Assembly (NCBI RefSeq): GCF_005885635.1
Contig: NZ_VATY01000001.1
Span: forward strand, 1,240,001 to 1,304,000
Origin: Maribacter algarum (ex Zhang et al. 2020)
GTDB taxonomy: Bacteria; Bacteroidota; Bacteroidia; Flavobacteriales; Flavobacteriaceae
Direction of reading: 5' to 3'
DNA length: 64,000 nt
Within the stretch, counting starts at the first letter, position 1; the number at the start of each line of letters is the position of its first letter. Below are positions 53,041 through 63,078 of this stretch, piece by piece. The translations under genes and the position numbers were made by a program. The notes beneath the pieces are model-generated. The model did no database searches, was not told where the DNA came from, and saw only the letters and a list, made by a program, of their open reading frames with translations.

Positions 53041-54159
53041 TTAAATAGCTTCAAATAACTTCCCAGGAAGTGGTCGAACTACACCCTTCATTTCCATATT
53101 TAAAAGTGTGGAAGATGTTTTAAAGATAGGCAATTGACATTGGAGAGCGATACTATCTAATAATTGCTTCCCGTCTTTCTGTAGGTAAGAATAAATGGAC
53201 TTTTCAACGGTATCCAATTCCACAAAAAGTTGTTTTTGAACCGTTTTAGGTTCCTTGTCGGGAACATCCCATCCTAAAAGATATACCAAATCAGCTGCTG
53301 AAGTAAGCATATGTGCTTTTTGTTGTTTTATTAAGTTGTTGCAACCCAAACTGTACTTATCACCAGCTCTTCCCGGAACGGCAAAAACATCACGACTATA
53401 GCTATGCGCAATATCAGCTGTAACTAAACTACCTCCTTTTTCCGCAGATTCTACCACAATAGTAGCCTCAGATATTCCCGCTACAATTCGGTTTCTTTTA
53501 AGGAAATTTTCGCGTTCAGGAGTGCTGTTACTCCAAAAATCAGTTAAAAACCCTCCGTTTTTCTCAATATCGGTAGTATACTTCGCATGAACCCTGGGGT
53601 AGATTTGATTCAAGCCATGTGCCAAACATCCTATGGTTTGAAGGCCATGTTTCACAGCGGCTTTTTGAATACAAATATCAACTCCATAAGCAAAACCACT
53701 AACAATGATAGGATTTAACGGAGCGATATCTGCTATAAATTTTTCACAGAAAGCATTCCCGTAGCTCGTAATCTTTCTTGTTCCGACTACACTAATGATT
53801 TTTCTTCCTGCTAAATCAATATTTCCTTTTTTGAATAGAAGAATAGGGCCATCGATGCAATGCTTTAAATAGGAAGGATAATCCTCATCCATAAAATACG
53901 AATACCCAATATTCTTACTCTTAATGGAGTTGTATTCAGATTCCGCAGCTTCAATGTGTTCTTTGTCATGAATACCCTGCAAAGTATGCGTGCCAATACC
54001 GTCGATTTTTAAAAGGCTTTTTAATTTATCGTCAAATATCGCGGCTGGACCTCCACAGCAACCAATTAATTTTTTGGCAATCACATCACCAATATTCGGA
54101 ATATTTTGAAGCCGAAGTAGTGCAATTAATTCATCTTTAGCTATTTGTGAATCGCCCAT
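53041..54159 (-). CDS. dprA: DNA-processing protein DprA
   Basis: The 372-residue protein loads RecA onto incoming single-stranded DNA in transformation. It has an N-terminal SAM-like helix-hairpin-helix, a Rossmann core (ISVVGTRKITSYG, VSGFAYGVDICIQKAA, EKGGSLVTADIA, FAVPGRAGDKYSLGCNNLI) and a C-terminal winged helix. It is cytoplasmic. Confidence 0.96.
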   Translation of the reverse strand: MGDSQIAKDELIALLRLQNIPNIGDVIAKKLIGCCGGPAAIFDDKLKSLLKIDGIGTHTLQGIHDKEHIEAAESEYNSIKSKNIGYSYFMDEDYPSYLKHCIDGPILLFKKGNIDLAGRKIISVVGTRKITSYGNAFCEKFIADIAPLNPIIVSGFAYGVDICIQKAAVKHGLQTIGCLAHGLNQIYPRVHAKYTTDIEKNGGFLTDFWSNSTPERENFLKRNRIVAGISEATIVVESAEKGGSLVTADIAHSYSRDVFAVPGRAGDKYSLGCNNLIKQQKAHMLTSAADLVYLLGWDVPDKEPKTVQKQLFVELDTVEKSIYSYLQKDGKQLLDSIALQCQLPIFKTSSTLLNMEMKGVVRPLPGKLFEAI

Positions 54160-54250
54160 AGTTATTCACAAAATACGTAAATTATAATGTTAATAAAAAG
54201 TTATGATAGGGGTTTTGAAGGGCTAATATTTTTTGTAATATTTGCGGCAG

Positions 54251-55219
54251 ATGGTATTAGAACACTATATCTCAGAATTGCTTTATCGATACAATTGCGT
54301 CATGGTGCCCGGCTTAGGTGCTTTCTTGACACAAATGAAGTCTGCCGTTATTCATAAGACTACAAACGCTTTCTATCCTCCATCAAAAGCAATTTCTTTC
54401 AACGAGCAGGTTGTAACTAATGACGGATTACTGGTTTCTTATATGGCTGAAGCGGAAAAAACCAGTTATGAGGAAATGTTGACCAAGGTGACCGAAATTA
54501 CATCCGAGTGGAAATCACGGCTACAAAAAGGTGAAAAGTTGTTACTGGATAATATTGGTGAATTAAAGTTGAATGATTCGGGCAAGATTCAGTTTCAACC
54601 GCATTACAATATCAATTATCTGACTTCTTCCTTCGGATTGTCTTCTTTTGTTTCAGCTCCTGTAACCAGGGAAATCTTGAAAGAGGAAGTCGAGGCCATA
54701 GAGGAAAAAGTGCCTTTTGTATTTACTCCTGAGCAAAGAAAGACGAGGTCTTTACGACCCTATTTGAAATATGCTGCAGTTGGCCTTTTGACTATTTCTT
54801 TAGGGCTGACTGGATATCGATTTATGAATGACAATCTTGGAAATCAACAATTGGCCGTCGAAGAAGCACAGGAACAAGTTGCGAAACGAATTCAGGCAGC
54901 AACTTTCTTTGATGTTGAGCCATTGGAGTTGCCCTCAATTTCTTTAGACGTTGTTAAAACCAAGGCTACAATCTCGAAAAAAACTAATGTTAAGACACAT
55001 CATATCGTTGCTGGCGCCTTCCGTTTTCGAAAAAACGCGGATAAAAAGATTCGCCAGTTAAAAAGACGTGGTTACAACGCGACCTACATAGGCACGAATC
55101 GACACGGGCTTCACATGGTCAACTACGACAGCTACACCGATGTTGACGAGGCTCTAAACGCCTTAAGAGCAGTAAAACGCACACAGAGTAAAGATGCGTG
55201 GCTGTTGTCTGTTAAATAA
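54251..55219 (+). CDS. HU-CCDC81 and SPOR domain protein
   Basis: About 322 residues from the ATG at 54251; an upstream TTG lies in a promoter-like TAATATTTG. The protein has two HU-CCDC81 domains (YISELLYRYNCVMVPGLGAFLT, then ITSEWKSRLQKGEKLLLDNIGELKL split here), a membrane helix around 175-195, and a SPOR domain at the end (HHIVAGAFRFRKNADKKIRQL, GYNATYIG). SPOR binds denuded peptidoglycan at division sites, so a cell-division role is likely. Confidence 0.87.
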   Translation: MVLEHYISELLYRYNCVMVPGLGAFLTQMKSAVIHKTTNAFYPPSKAISFNEQVVTNDGLLVSYMAEAEKTSYEEMLTKVTEITSEWKSRLQKGEKLLLDNIGELKLNDSGKIQFQPHYNINYLTSSFGLSSFVSAPVTREILKEEVEAIEEKVPFVFTPEQRKTRSLRPYLKYAAVGLLTISLGLTGYRFMNDNLGNQQLAVEEAQEQVAKRIQAATFFDVEPLELPSISLDVVKTKATISKKTNVKTHHIVAGAFRFRKNADKKIRQLKRRGYNATYIGTNRHGLHMVNYDSYTDVDEALNALRAVKRTQSKDAWLLSVK

Positions 55220-55254
55220 TTCACATCCTCTTTTTTCACCCTAGTATTCCGACG

Positions 55255-55262
55255 TATCTTTG
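55255..55262 (+). promoter_or_regulatory. -7 element (TATCTTTG)
   Basis: TATCTTTG is an exact TAnnTTTG match 15 bases before the ATG of the thioesterase gene. A T-run lies at the upstream distance in place of TTTG. Confidence 0.5.
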
Positions 55263-55277
55263 CCCAAAATTTTAGGT

Positions 55278-55793
55278 ATGGACGCTAAAAATCCAAAAGA
55301 TTCACTTGCAATATTGACCGATATCGTGCTTCCTGGGGAGACGAATATATTGAAGAACCTCTTTGGTGGTGAATTACTTGCAAGAATGGATAGGGCAGCA
55401 AGTATCGCTGCTGGAAGACACAGCAATAGATTGACGGTAACGGCCTCTGTAAATCATGTAGCCTTTACGCAGGCAGTTCCGTTAGGAAGTGTTGTTACTG
55501 TGGAAGCCTCAGTTTCTCGAGCATTTTCAACCTCCATGGAAGTCTTCATAGATGTTTGGATCGAAGATCGTTTTAGCGGAAAGCGTTCCAAGGCGAACGA
55601 AGGTATTTACACTTTTGTCGCCTTAGATGAAACCGGAAGACCTACTCAAGTGCCCCAATTAATACCAGAAACTGATTTGGAAAAAGAACGCTTTGATGCA
55701 GCACTTCGCAGAAAGCAATTGAGTTTAGTTTTAGCTGGGAAAATGGAGCCAACAGACGCCACAGAACTTCGGGCTTTGTTTATGGGAGGGTAG
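55278..55793 (+). CDS. Acyl-CoA thioesterase (hotdog fold)
   Basis: About 171 residues from the ATG at 55278; an in-frame TTG lies inside the -7 box. The hotdog fold shows in NLFGGELLARMDRAASIAAG, where the D in MDRA is the likely catalytic residue, and TASVNHVAFTQAVPLGSVVTVEA. It belongs to the YciA/ACOT group, which hydrolyses acyl-CoA to free acid and CoA. It is cytoplasmic. Confidence 0.92.
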   Translation: MDAKNPKDSLAILTDIVLPGETNILKNLFGGELLARMDRAASIAAGRHSNRLTVTASVNHVAFTQAVPLGSVVTVEASVSRAFSTSMEVFIDVWIEDRFSGKRSKANEGIYTFVALDETGRPTQVPQLIPETDLEKERFDAALRRKQLSLVLAGKMEPTDATELRALFMGG

Positions 55794-55814
55794 TTAAAAA
55801 CTTCTCTAGATTTC

Positions 55815-57050
55815 TTATAACTGATATACCCATTCCTCTGGGTTCAACTTTGAAGTATCCTCGTAGAGGTAGAATTTAAGGCGGGTTTGACCATTAGACT
55901 GATTGGTATAAATTTTTCCAAGCTCTGTTTTAAGTGCTACCGTATCTCCTTTACGTACGTAAACATCCGAGAGGTTGTAATAGGTGCTAATGAAGTTTCC
56001 ATGCTTTATGGTAACACCTTTTTTACCCCCAGGTACGGCAAGAATCGCAATTACTTCACCTTCAAAAATAGCCCTCGCGATGGCTCCTTCATCCGTAGCA
56101 ATAATAACACCGTTACTTTCATGCTTGATACCTGGATAAACTGGATCTCGATATTCCCCAAAACCTTGACTTTTAATTCCTTTTTCAACCGGCCAAATTA
56201 GCTTGCCCTTATTAGCCGTAAAGTTATTTGCAACCAAAGTAGCTTCTGGTGTAAGATCGAACTTGCTAGAGTTTGATACTTTACTACTCCCAGCTTTCTT
56301 ATTGGCTGCAGCAATCGCCTCTTTTATCAATCGTTCAATTTGCCTATCTATTTTTCTAGCTTCCTTTTGCTTTGCGTTTATACTTGCGGTGTACTTACTT
56401 TCATTCTGACGAATGGTAGCCAAAAGTTCTTTTTGTGTTTGTATTTCTTTAAAAAGTTGGTTTTTCGCCTTTCTATTTTGTGCGATCAATATCTCTTTTA
56501 CCTTTCTTTCTTCATTTAAATCTTTGTTTAGGCGAGCTAAATCATCTGTCTTGGTCACAATTGATTCTCCTTGCTCCCTTCTATAATCAGTGTATTGTTT
56601 CATATACTGAATGCGCTTAAAAGCTTGAAAGAAGTTTTCGGAGGACAGCAAGAACATCAATCGACTCTGCTGTGATTTATTCTGATACGACTTTTGAATC
56701 ATCAATCCGTAATCGTTTTTTAGTATTTTTAAGTCCTCTCGCAGCTTTGTAATTTTCTTGATATTGGCATTAATCTGACGATTCAAAAGGTTGGACTGTT
56801 GATTCGTAACCCGAATTAATTGCTGACGCACATTGATTTTCTTATCCAAAGCTTCCATTTGGTCTAAAATGGTTCCGCGTTCTTTTTTCTCAGCAAAAAG
56901 GAGCCTATTGATGTCTCTAATTTCCGTTTGAAGCCGTTCTCGCTTAGCCTCAAGGGCCTTTTGTTCGTTTGTTTGGGCAGTTGTAGTTTGTGGGATAAAC
57001 ATCCCTAAGAAAAGTAAAAATGAAAGGATGTATCGTTTCCTAAATATCAT
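55815..57050 (-). CDS. EnvC-like murein hydrolase activator (degenerate M23)
   Basis: The 411-residue product has a signal peptide, a long coiled coil (about residues 30-260) and a LytM/M23 domain at the end. The M23 zinc motifs are absent: the HxxxD-type stretch reads GIKHESNGVII and the HxH site reads LKFYLY. As in E. coli EnvC, this makes it a likely activator of amidases rather than a peptidase. Its start overlaps the DUF4292 gene end by 11 bases. Confidence 0.88.
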   Translation of the reverse strand: MIFRKRYILSFLLFLGMFIPQTTTAQTNEQKALEAKRERLQTEIRDINRLLFAEKKERGTILDQMEALDKKINVRQQLIRVTNQQSNLLNRQINANIKKITKLREDLKILKNDYGLMIQKSYQNKSQQSRLMFLLSSENFFQAFKRIQYMKQYTDYRREQGESIVTKTDDLARLNKDLNEERKVKEILIAQNRKAKNQLFKEIQTQKELLATIRQNESKYTASINAKQKEARKIDRQIERLIKEAIAAANKKAGSSKVSNSSKFDLTPEATLVANNFTANKGKLIWPVEKGIKSQGFGEYRDPVYPGIKHESNGVIIATDEGAIARAIFEGEVIAILAVPGGKKGVTIKHGNFISTYYNLSDVYVRKGDTVALKTELGKIYTNQSNGQTRLKFYLYEDTSKLNPEEWVYQL

Positions 57051-57840
57051 TTTTCGTTAAAACAATTTCTTTATACCCTTTCGGGATTTTATACGGAAAA
57101 TTCATAGGATTATTGAATTCGATATTCCGGTATTCTATCGCAATCGTATTCTTTATATCCTTATCGATAGCAGTTATAAAAATCGAATTTGGCAACACAT
57201 ATTGACTTATTTTTTGATAGTTCTGGTAATCTATTTCCAGTAGCCTTTTCTTCAAGGGTTGTGACAGCTGTTGCGTGGCAATTTTGAAATTTTTCGGTTC
57301 TATTTGAAATAGTATTTTAAAAAGTTCAGCTGCCTTTCTAGGTTTTAACTGATAGTTTCTATCGGCTACTTCCAAGTCGTATTTCTCCTCCGTTAAATCA
57401 AGTAATGCTTGGCCTAAGAGCAGGTTCTGTACTTTTTGAAAATCAAGTTCGGTTCCTAAAAGATTGCTTAGATAAGAAAAATCCCCGTCGAAATATTCAT
57501 TTTCTAGTTTGTTATAAAAAGATACTCTATTGGGTGTAATATATGCCTTGACCATACCAAAAGGAGCGCTAATCCATATCGCTTTGTTTTTTTCCATGCG
57601 AAGACTAACGGAGACGCCTTGATTATCCTCACCATTGGAATACTCGATTTTCATCTTCCCTCTAAGAGTTTTGAAATCAATTTCATTTTGATAGTGGGTC
57701 TTGATAATGGTTTTTGCGGAAAGGTTTTCGTTCGCCGCGCCACCCGTCAAAACCTTATTGGACTTACAGGAAATAACGAAGAAGACCAAAAAACAAATGC
57801 CTAGGCGTTTTAGAAGGGACTGAAATACTATCTGTGTCAT
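57040..57840 (-). CDS. DUF4292 lipoprotein
   Basis: The 266-residue product has a lipoprotein signal (VISC) and a DUF4292 domain of beta-rich LolA/LolB-like look (LRGKMKIEYSNGEDNQGVSVSLRMEKNKAIWISAPFG, given here only in part). It is likely to be on the outer membrane's inner face. It lies directly between TPR and EnvC-like genes, an order kept in flavobacteria. Confidence 0.85.
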   Translation of the reverse strand: MTQIVFQSLLKRLGICFLVFFVISCKSNKVLTGGAANENLSAKTIIKTHYQNEIDFKTLRGKMKIEYSNGEDNQGVSVSLRMEKNKAIWISAPFGMVKAYITPNRVSFYNKLENEYFDGDFSYLSNLLGTELDFQKVQNLLLGQALLDLTEEKYDLEVADRNYQLKPRKAAELFKILFQIEPKNFKIATQQLSQPLKKRLLEIDYQNYQKISQYVLPNSIFITAIDKDIKNTIAIEYRNIEFNNPMNFPYKIPKGYKEIVLTKNDI

Positions 57841-58788
57841 TTAAAATCCGGCTTTTACCTTACGAAGATACATATTTGCCTTAACGGAATTGTTAATGCC
57901 GTTATAAGCTTCTGATAGTTCTGTATAGATTTTATTGGCTAGTGAAATATCACCCACCAAATAATCAAGGGAAGCTTCTAATACCTCAATCGCATCACGG
58001 TGTTTTCCCGTTTTATTAAATGCATAGCCTTGTGCATAGTAAAAATAGGGTTGTGATGGAAAACTTTCAACCGCCTCTGCAGCAACTTGTTTCAGAATCA
58101 TATGATTTTTCGTTCTGATAAGACCGTCAATTCGCCCTTTGTATCCATTTAACGAAGCCGTCCCTTCAGAGGTGTTTGTAACAGTTGCCGTAAAAGATGT
58201 TTTTTGACTGTTTTTGTCTCTTTTTTCAATAGAATCGTTGATTTTTGCTGCTAAATCATCTAAAAAGGTAGTTTTTTTGAGCTTTTTCAAAATGACCAAG
58301 GCATCTTCGTATTTCTCTTTTTTGTAGTAAATCAGCGCTAGATTCCCTTGTAGTTTTAGATTATCGGTGAATATACCCATCTCCAAATCTTCAATAGAAC
58401 TTCCTTGTTTTTCAAGGGTTTCCACAAGCGTGTTCAAATACCAGTTATTTTCCGGTTCTGAAATAAGGGCGGCAACACCATAATCACGTGCTAAATTGTA
58501 TTTCTTATTCTCGTAGTAAGCTTTTGCCAACTCATGGTCAACAACGATGTTTTCTGAATCAAGCCTCTTACATTCCAAAAATAAATTAATTGCACGGTCG
58601 TAATTCTCAATTCCTTTTTGCTTGAGGGCTTCAAAAAAGGCCTCTTCGAAATCATCTGAATATTCTTCAAGAAATACCTCGGCGCTTTCTTCGATATTGA
58701 TTTCTGGTACATTTTCTTGGGAGTAAAATGATTTGGACATTATTAATCCAAGCATTAAAAAGAACCATCTAAGTTTATCGTATCTCAT
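57841..58788 (-). CDS. Tetratricopeptide repeat protein
   Basis: The 315-residue protein has a signal peptide and several TPR units (NYDRAINLFLECKRLD, ALIYYKKEKYEDALVILKKL, YAQGYAFNKTGKHRDAIEVL). TPRs hold protein partners together; this one is likely periplasmic. Its stop abuts the DUF4292 start. Confidence 0.88.
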   Translation of the reverse strand: MRYDKLRWFFLMLGLIMSKSFYSQENVPEINIEESAEVFLEEYSDDFEEAFFEALKQKGIENYDRAINLFLECKRLDSENIVVDHELAKAYYENKKYNLARDYGVAALISEPENNWYLNTLVETLEKQGSSIEDLEMGIFTDNLKLQGNLALIYYKKEKYEDALVILKKLKKTTFLDDLAAKINDSIEKRDKNSQKTSFTATVTNTSEGTASLNGYKGRIDGLIRTKNHMILKQVAAEAVESFPSQPYFYYAQGYAFNKTGKHRDAIEVLEASLDYLVGDISLANKIYTELSEAYNGINNSVKANMYLRKVKAGF

Positions 58789-58801
58789 TGCTCAAAAATA
58801 A

Positions 58802-59326
58802 TTACTCCTTTCTCAATACCATCAAATCTTTTTCCAAGTGTACTATTTCGTAGACTTGTGTACCTGATAGTTCAAATGGTTTTCCAATCACTGCTTTATA
58901 ATAAAAAAGTTCGATTTTCGCCATTTCCTCATGCGGATAAAGCTTCCATCTGCCTTTTGTTCTTTGAGGAGGTCCAAAATAAAATTTTTCTGTGCTTCTA
59001 CCGCCTGACCCAGAAGGACCACAAGTTCTTCTAGGTCGTCCAATTTGCTTTTTATATATCTTAACCTTGCTGTAAGGACTATTTACAAATACATCGCTAT
59101 GTTTAGCAAATCTCCATCTAGTTCTAGCTTTTTCATCCAAATCATTACGCTGAAAAAAATCTTCATTTCTATATACTATTGACTCGAAAGAAGATTCTTC
59201 TTTTGACATAACCCACTTATTATAAATGTAATCGAGATTTACACTATCTAATGTTCTTTGTTGAGCGCTTAAATCATAACTAAAAATGATGACCCCAATT
59301 AGCCATAACTTACTTTGAAATCCCAT
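58802..59326 (-). CDS. Secreted protein of unknown function
   Basis: The 174-residue product has a signal (MGFQSKLWLIGVIIFSYDLSA) and a basic middle (GRPRRTCGPSGSGGRSTEKF) with a single cysteine. No family is recognised. It lies between a nucleotidyltransferase and a TPR gene, and may be a recent insertion into an otherwise conserved string. Confidence 0.7.
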   Translation of the reverse strand: MGFQSKLWLIGVIIFSYDLSAQQRTLDSVNLDYIYNKWVMSKEESSFESIVYRNEDFFQRNDLDEKARTRWRFAKHSDVFVNSPYSKVKIYKKQIGRPRRTCGPSGSGGRSTEKFYFGPPQRTKGRWKLYPHEEMAKIELFYYKAVIGKPFELSGTQVYEIVHLEKDLMVLRKE

Positions 59327-59364
59327 CTTGTAATAGTTTAATGATGGGATGTCAATCTCAAGAA

Positions 59365-60381
59365 CTATTCCAGAACCGAATAATCCCCAATACTTATGGC
59401 TTCAAAATTACCATCAAAAACCACATGATTGCCTATCATGGCACTATCTAAATTGGTATTTGATATTTTAGTTTGGGTTTGTATCAAACTGTTCTTAATC
59501 GTTGAATTTACTACGGTTGTGTTATTTCCAATAGAAACATATGGTCCAACTGTTGTGTCTTTCAAGACTACATTTTCACCAATGAAACAAGGTTCAATGA
59601 TGTTTGCGTTATCTAGCTGAACGGAATTTGAAATCAAAGCTTCTCCGTCTTTCTCAAGAAAGCCGAGCATTCGCATATTGGTTTCTAGAGTTACTGCTTT
59701 ATTTCCACAGTCCATCCATTCGTCCACTTTTCCAGGGACAAATTTCTTCCCTTTCGCCATCATTTGTTTGATGCCGTCATTGATTTGATATTCTCCTCCG
59801 TTGATAATGTTGTTATCTAAAACCAACTGCAATTCATCTTTCAACTGACCAACATCTTTGAAATAATAGATGCCGATTACCGCCAAATCAGAAACAAACT
59901 GTTCTGGTTTTTCAACTAATTCTACAATCTCTTGATTGTCGTTTAGTTTAACTACTCCATATGCTTCTGGCTGGTCCACTTGTTTTACCCAAATCACGCT
60001 ATCGGCTGATTTGTCTAAATCAAAGTCCGCCCGGATCAAAGTGTCTGCGTAGGCAATTACCGCCGGGCCGTCCAATGAATCCTTAGCGCACATGATTGCA
60101 TGACCTGTACCCAAAGGTTGATCTTGACGATAAATAGAAGCTTTTGCTCCCAAACCTTCTGCCAATTCTTTCAAACTAGCGACAACATCATCTCCGAAAA
60201 AAGCAGGGTCTCCTAATACGAAAGCAATCTCATCTATCGGTTCACCAAGTACTTTAGCAATATCACTTACTAAACGATGCACGATAGGCTTACCTGCTAC
60301 AGGTATTAAGGGTTTCGGAACTGTTAATGAATGCGGTCTGAGTCGCGAACCTCTGCCCGCCATGGGAACTATAATCTTCAT
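59365..60381 (-). CDS. Sugar-phosphate nucleotidyltransferase with left-handed beta-helix
   Basis: The 338-residue enzyme has the GRGSRLRPHSLTVPKPLIP signature of the family near its start and a hexapeptide-like C-terminal half (IGENVVLKDTTVGPYVSIGN). It makes an NDP-sugar for cell-surface polysaccharide; the sugar is unknown (glucose-1-phosphate is a guess). It is cytoplasmic. Confidence 0.92.
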   Translation of the reverse strand: MKIIVPMAGRGSRLRPHSLTVPKPLIPVAGKPIVHRLVSDIAKVLGEPIDEIAFVLGDPAFFGDDVVASLKELAEGLGAKASIYRQDQPLGTGHAIMCAKDSLDGPAVIAYADTLIRADFDLDKSADSVIWVKQVDQPEAYGVVKLNDNQEIVELVEKPEQFVSDLAVIGIYYFKDVGQLKDELQLVLDNNIINGGEYQINDGIKQMMAKGKKFVPGKVDEWMDCGNKAVTLETNMRMLGFLEKDGEALISNSVQLDNANIIEPCFIGENVVLKDTTVGPYVSIGNNTTVVNSTIKNSLIQTQTKISNTNLDSAMIGNHVVFDGNFEAISIGDYSVLE

Positions 60382-60468
60382 ATTGAAATTTCAGTTTGTT
60401 ATTGTATTAGTGTAACGGTGAATTTATAGGTCAATTGCTGCGTAAAGACATTATTTTATAATCTTCCT

Positions 60469-60903
60469 TTATTTTAGACCCGTCGAACCAAATCCACCAG
60501 CTCCGCGGTCTGTCGAAGAAAGTTCTTCAACTTCAATCCATTCCGCACGGTCGTGTTTCGCGATAACCAATTGTGCAACTCGCTCTCCATTTTCAATGGT
60601 GAATGCTTCATTAGATAGGTTAACAAGTATGACTCCTATTTCACCACGATAATCAGCGTCAACCGTGCCAGGCGCATTAAGTACTGTTATGCCTTTTTTA
60701 GCTGCCAGACCACTTCTTGGTCGAACTTGTGCTTCAAAGCCTACGGGAAGCTCTATAAAGAGCCCTGTTTTGATGATTGTTCTTTCCAAAGGCTGTAACG
60801 TTACTGATTCGGAAAGGTTGGCTCTAAGGTCCATTCCTGCAGAAGCGATAGTCTCATAATGCGGTAATTGATGAACCGATTTGTTGATTATTTTTATGGT
60901 CAT
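60469..60903 (-). CDS. dut: dUTP diphosphatase
   Basis: The 144-residue enzyme hydrolyses dUTP to dUMP. It has the trimeric dUTPase motifs: [30 protein letters not shown], and the C-terminal [10 protein letters not shown]. It is complete. Confidence 0.97.
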   Translation of the reverse strand: MTIKIINKSVHQLPHYETIASAGMDLRANLSESVTLQPLERTIIKTGLFIELPVGFEAQVRPRSGLAAKKGITVLNAPGTVDADYRGEIGVILVNLSNEAFTIENGERVAQLVIAKHDRAEWIEVEELSSTDRGAGGFGSTGLK

Positions 60904-60982
60904 GATTCTTGTTTATTGTATTTGGTACGGTGCTCGGTGCTCTAAAGTAAAACATCGTGCCTCTGACACCTAACTTCCAAGC

Positions 60983-62461
60983 TTATGTTTTCGATTTTGT
61001 AAATATTTGTCTGAGTTTGTCATTTTCAAGTTTGTAAACTATGCCCAAGAAAATTAGGAGTAAAGGTATTCCGGCATAAAGACTTCTTCCAAATCCGTAA
61101 AAGGCTATAGCTGAAAATAGGATTGAAATTCCCATATAAAAAAGAATCTTTCTGAAATTATAGGGCACGGGGTATCTTGATTTTCCGAAGTAATAAGATA
61201 GAAACATCATTATACCGTATGCGAATAAAGTTGCTATAGCCGACGCCATATATCCAATTTTAGGAATAAATAAATAATTTATTCCAATGGTAAGGACCGC
61301 TCCTATAATTGATATAAATGCTCCGAATCGTGTTTTGTCAGATACTTTATACCAAACCGATAGATTATGGTATATACCTAAAAAGAAGCTGGCCAATAGT
61401 AACAAAGGGACTACATTCATAGCTTCCCAATACTCTGAGTTGGGAATAAAAATCCTTTTTAGAATATCTGCAAAAACAACGACAGCTAACATAATAACAC
61501 TGCCTAAAATCACAAAGTAATTGGTGATTTGGGCATAGGTTTTTTGGGGGTTTTCACTATCAGAATGACTAAAAAAGAAGGGTTCGACCCCCATGCGAAA
61601 TGCCGTAGCAAACAAGTTCATAAATAGGGCCAGCTTGATACAAGCAGCATACTTTCCAACCTCACTTTTAGCGTATTCTTCATCGAAAATATCCGTAAGG
61701 ATGTCTTCAAGCATTATGCGACCAAAAACCTCATTAATCGTATAAGCGACACCTGCTATTAAAACTGGAGATGCATATTTGAGCATGGTCTTCCATAAGC
61801 CTTTATCAAAAGTATACGAACTTTTAGTATAAAGTGAAATCATAAGAAGTAATGTGATACCACTTGCGACTAGATTTGCTATTAAAATGTAGGATATTTG
61901 GAAATCGGTTCGGTAAATTCCTGAAAAAATACGCTCTGAACTACTAGCTGCTAACTTAGGCAAGGCTAATAGAAAAAATATCGTAAGCCCAAGGTTTATA
62001 GCAACATTTACTATTTTGACTATTGAATAACGTGTTGGTTTTTCATTCGCGCGGAGCCATGCAAATGGAATAATCACTAGAGCATCCAAGCCTAAAATGC
62101 AGAGCACATAATTAATGTATTTGGGGTCAATATTCAATAAGTCAGCCAAACTATTTTGATATATAAACCCTATTCCAACAAATAGAATACTGCTAACAAG
62201 TATTGAAATCAATGATGTTGAAACTACCGTTTCTTTATTTTCTGATTTACTAAAGAATCGGAAGAAAGCGGTTTCCATTCCATAAGCTAATAAAACATTC
62301 AAAATTGCGACCCATGAGAAAATTATGGATAACTCTCCATAGAATTCCGGCTTCATTGCGCTTGTGTAGACAGGCACCAAAATAACGTTCAACAAACGGG
62401 GAACAACCGTAGCCAAACCATAAATGGCCGTCTGTTTAAATAGTTTTTTAAGCGGATTCAA
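60983..62461 (-). CDS. Polysaccharide flippase (Wzx/MATE-like)
   Basis: The 492-residue protein has about fourteen membrane helices and the MOP-superfamily look (KQTAIYGLATVVPRLLNVILVPVYTSA). It likely flips lipid-linked oligosaccharide to the outer leaflet. It heads the long minus-strand string towards EnvC. Confidence 0.9.
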   Translation of the reverse strand: MNPLKKLFKQTAIYGLATVVPRLLNVILVPVYTSAMKPEFYGELSIIFSWVAILNVLLAYGMETAFFRFFSKSENKETVVSTSLISILVSSILFVGIGFIYQNSLADLLNIDPKYINYVLCILGLDALVIIPFAWLRANEKPTRYSIVKIVNVAINLGLTIFFLLALPKLAASSSERIFSGIYRTDFQISYILIANLVASGITLLLMISLYTKSSYTFDKGLWKTMLKYASPVLIAGVAYTINEVFGRIMLEDILTDIFDEEYAKSEVGKYAACIKLALFMNLFATAFRMGVEPFFFSHSDSENPQKTYAQITNYFVILGSVIMLAVVVFADILKRIFIPNSEYWEAMNVVPLLLLASFFLGIYHNLSVWYKVSDKTRFGAFISIIGAVLTIGINYLFIPKIGYMASAIATLFAYGIMMFLSYYFGKSRYPVPYNFRKILFYMGISILFSAIAFYGFGRSLYAGIPLLLIFLGIVYKLENDKLRQIFTKSKT

Positions 62462-62526
62462 TAGCGCGAAGGTTAAGTGCCAAAATTAGACATTTCAGAA
62501 CAATCTCTGAAGCCTTTGGTGAAAGT

Positions 62527-63033
62527 TTACCTTCTGGCCTTCAAAGATTCATAAATAACTACAGGGTTCTGTCGAATACCTGATAGTTTTATATACTTGA
62601 CCTTGTCTTTTTGAAGATAGCTTAAAACTGCCTCAGTATCTCGTAATTCGAAAGGAAAAAGCTCCATCTTTTTATTATCCTTCTTTTTCTTACTATTAGG
62701 AGCTTCGGGCACAAGAATGTCTTTTTTCAATAAATCTTCTTTACTATATTCGGCAAGGGCAATCATCCCAAAATCACGAAGTTCAATAGAAATATCGACC
62801 ATCTTGCCTTTATGATATAGGTTTTGTAAAACTGCCTCATTTTCATCAAGACTCATAACAGGGATTACTACCTCATAGCCCGAATCTTTAGCAGCATTTT
62901 CTACAATCCAGTTTTGGCCATATACCTCACCAAGTGTAAAAGGAGCGGATGTTTCTAATTTCTTTTGAGATGAACAGGCTACGATTAATATCGAGCTAAT
63001 TAATATTAGAAAATGTGTTCTTTTCATAATCAT
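62527..63033 (-). CDS. Putative lipoprotein of unknown function
   Basis: The 168-residue product has a lipoprotein signal (lipobox IVAC) and a mature part with a lysine-rich stretch (NSKKKKDNKKM). Start: MIMKR; the second M is an equal choice. No family is recognised. It follows the sigma/membrane protein pair in the same direction and may be a target of it. Confidence 0.72.
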   Translation of the reverse strand: MIMKRTHFLILISSILIVACSSQKKLETSAPFTLGEVYGQNWIVENAAKDSGYEVVIPVMSLDENEAVLQNLYHKGKMVDISIELRDFGMIALAEYSKEDLLKKDILVPEAPNSKKKKDNKKMELFPFELRDTEAVLSYLQKDKVKYIKLSGIRQNPVVIYESLKARR

Positions 63034-63078
63034 ATCTATTTGTGCTTTATAGATACGTATGAAAGTGAAATGAAGTTG

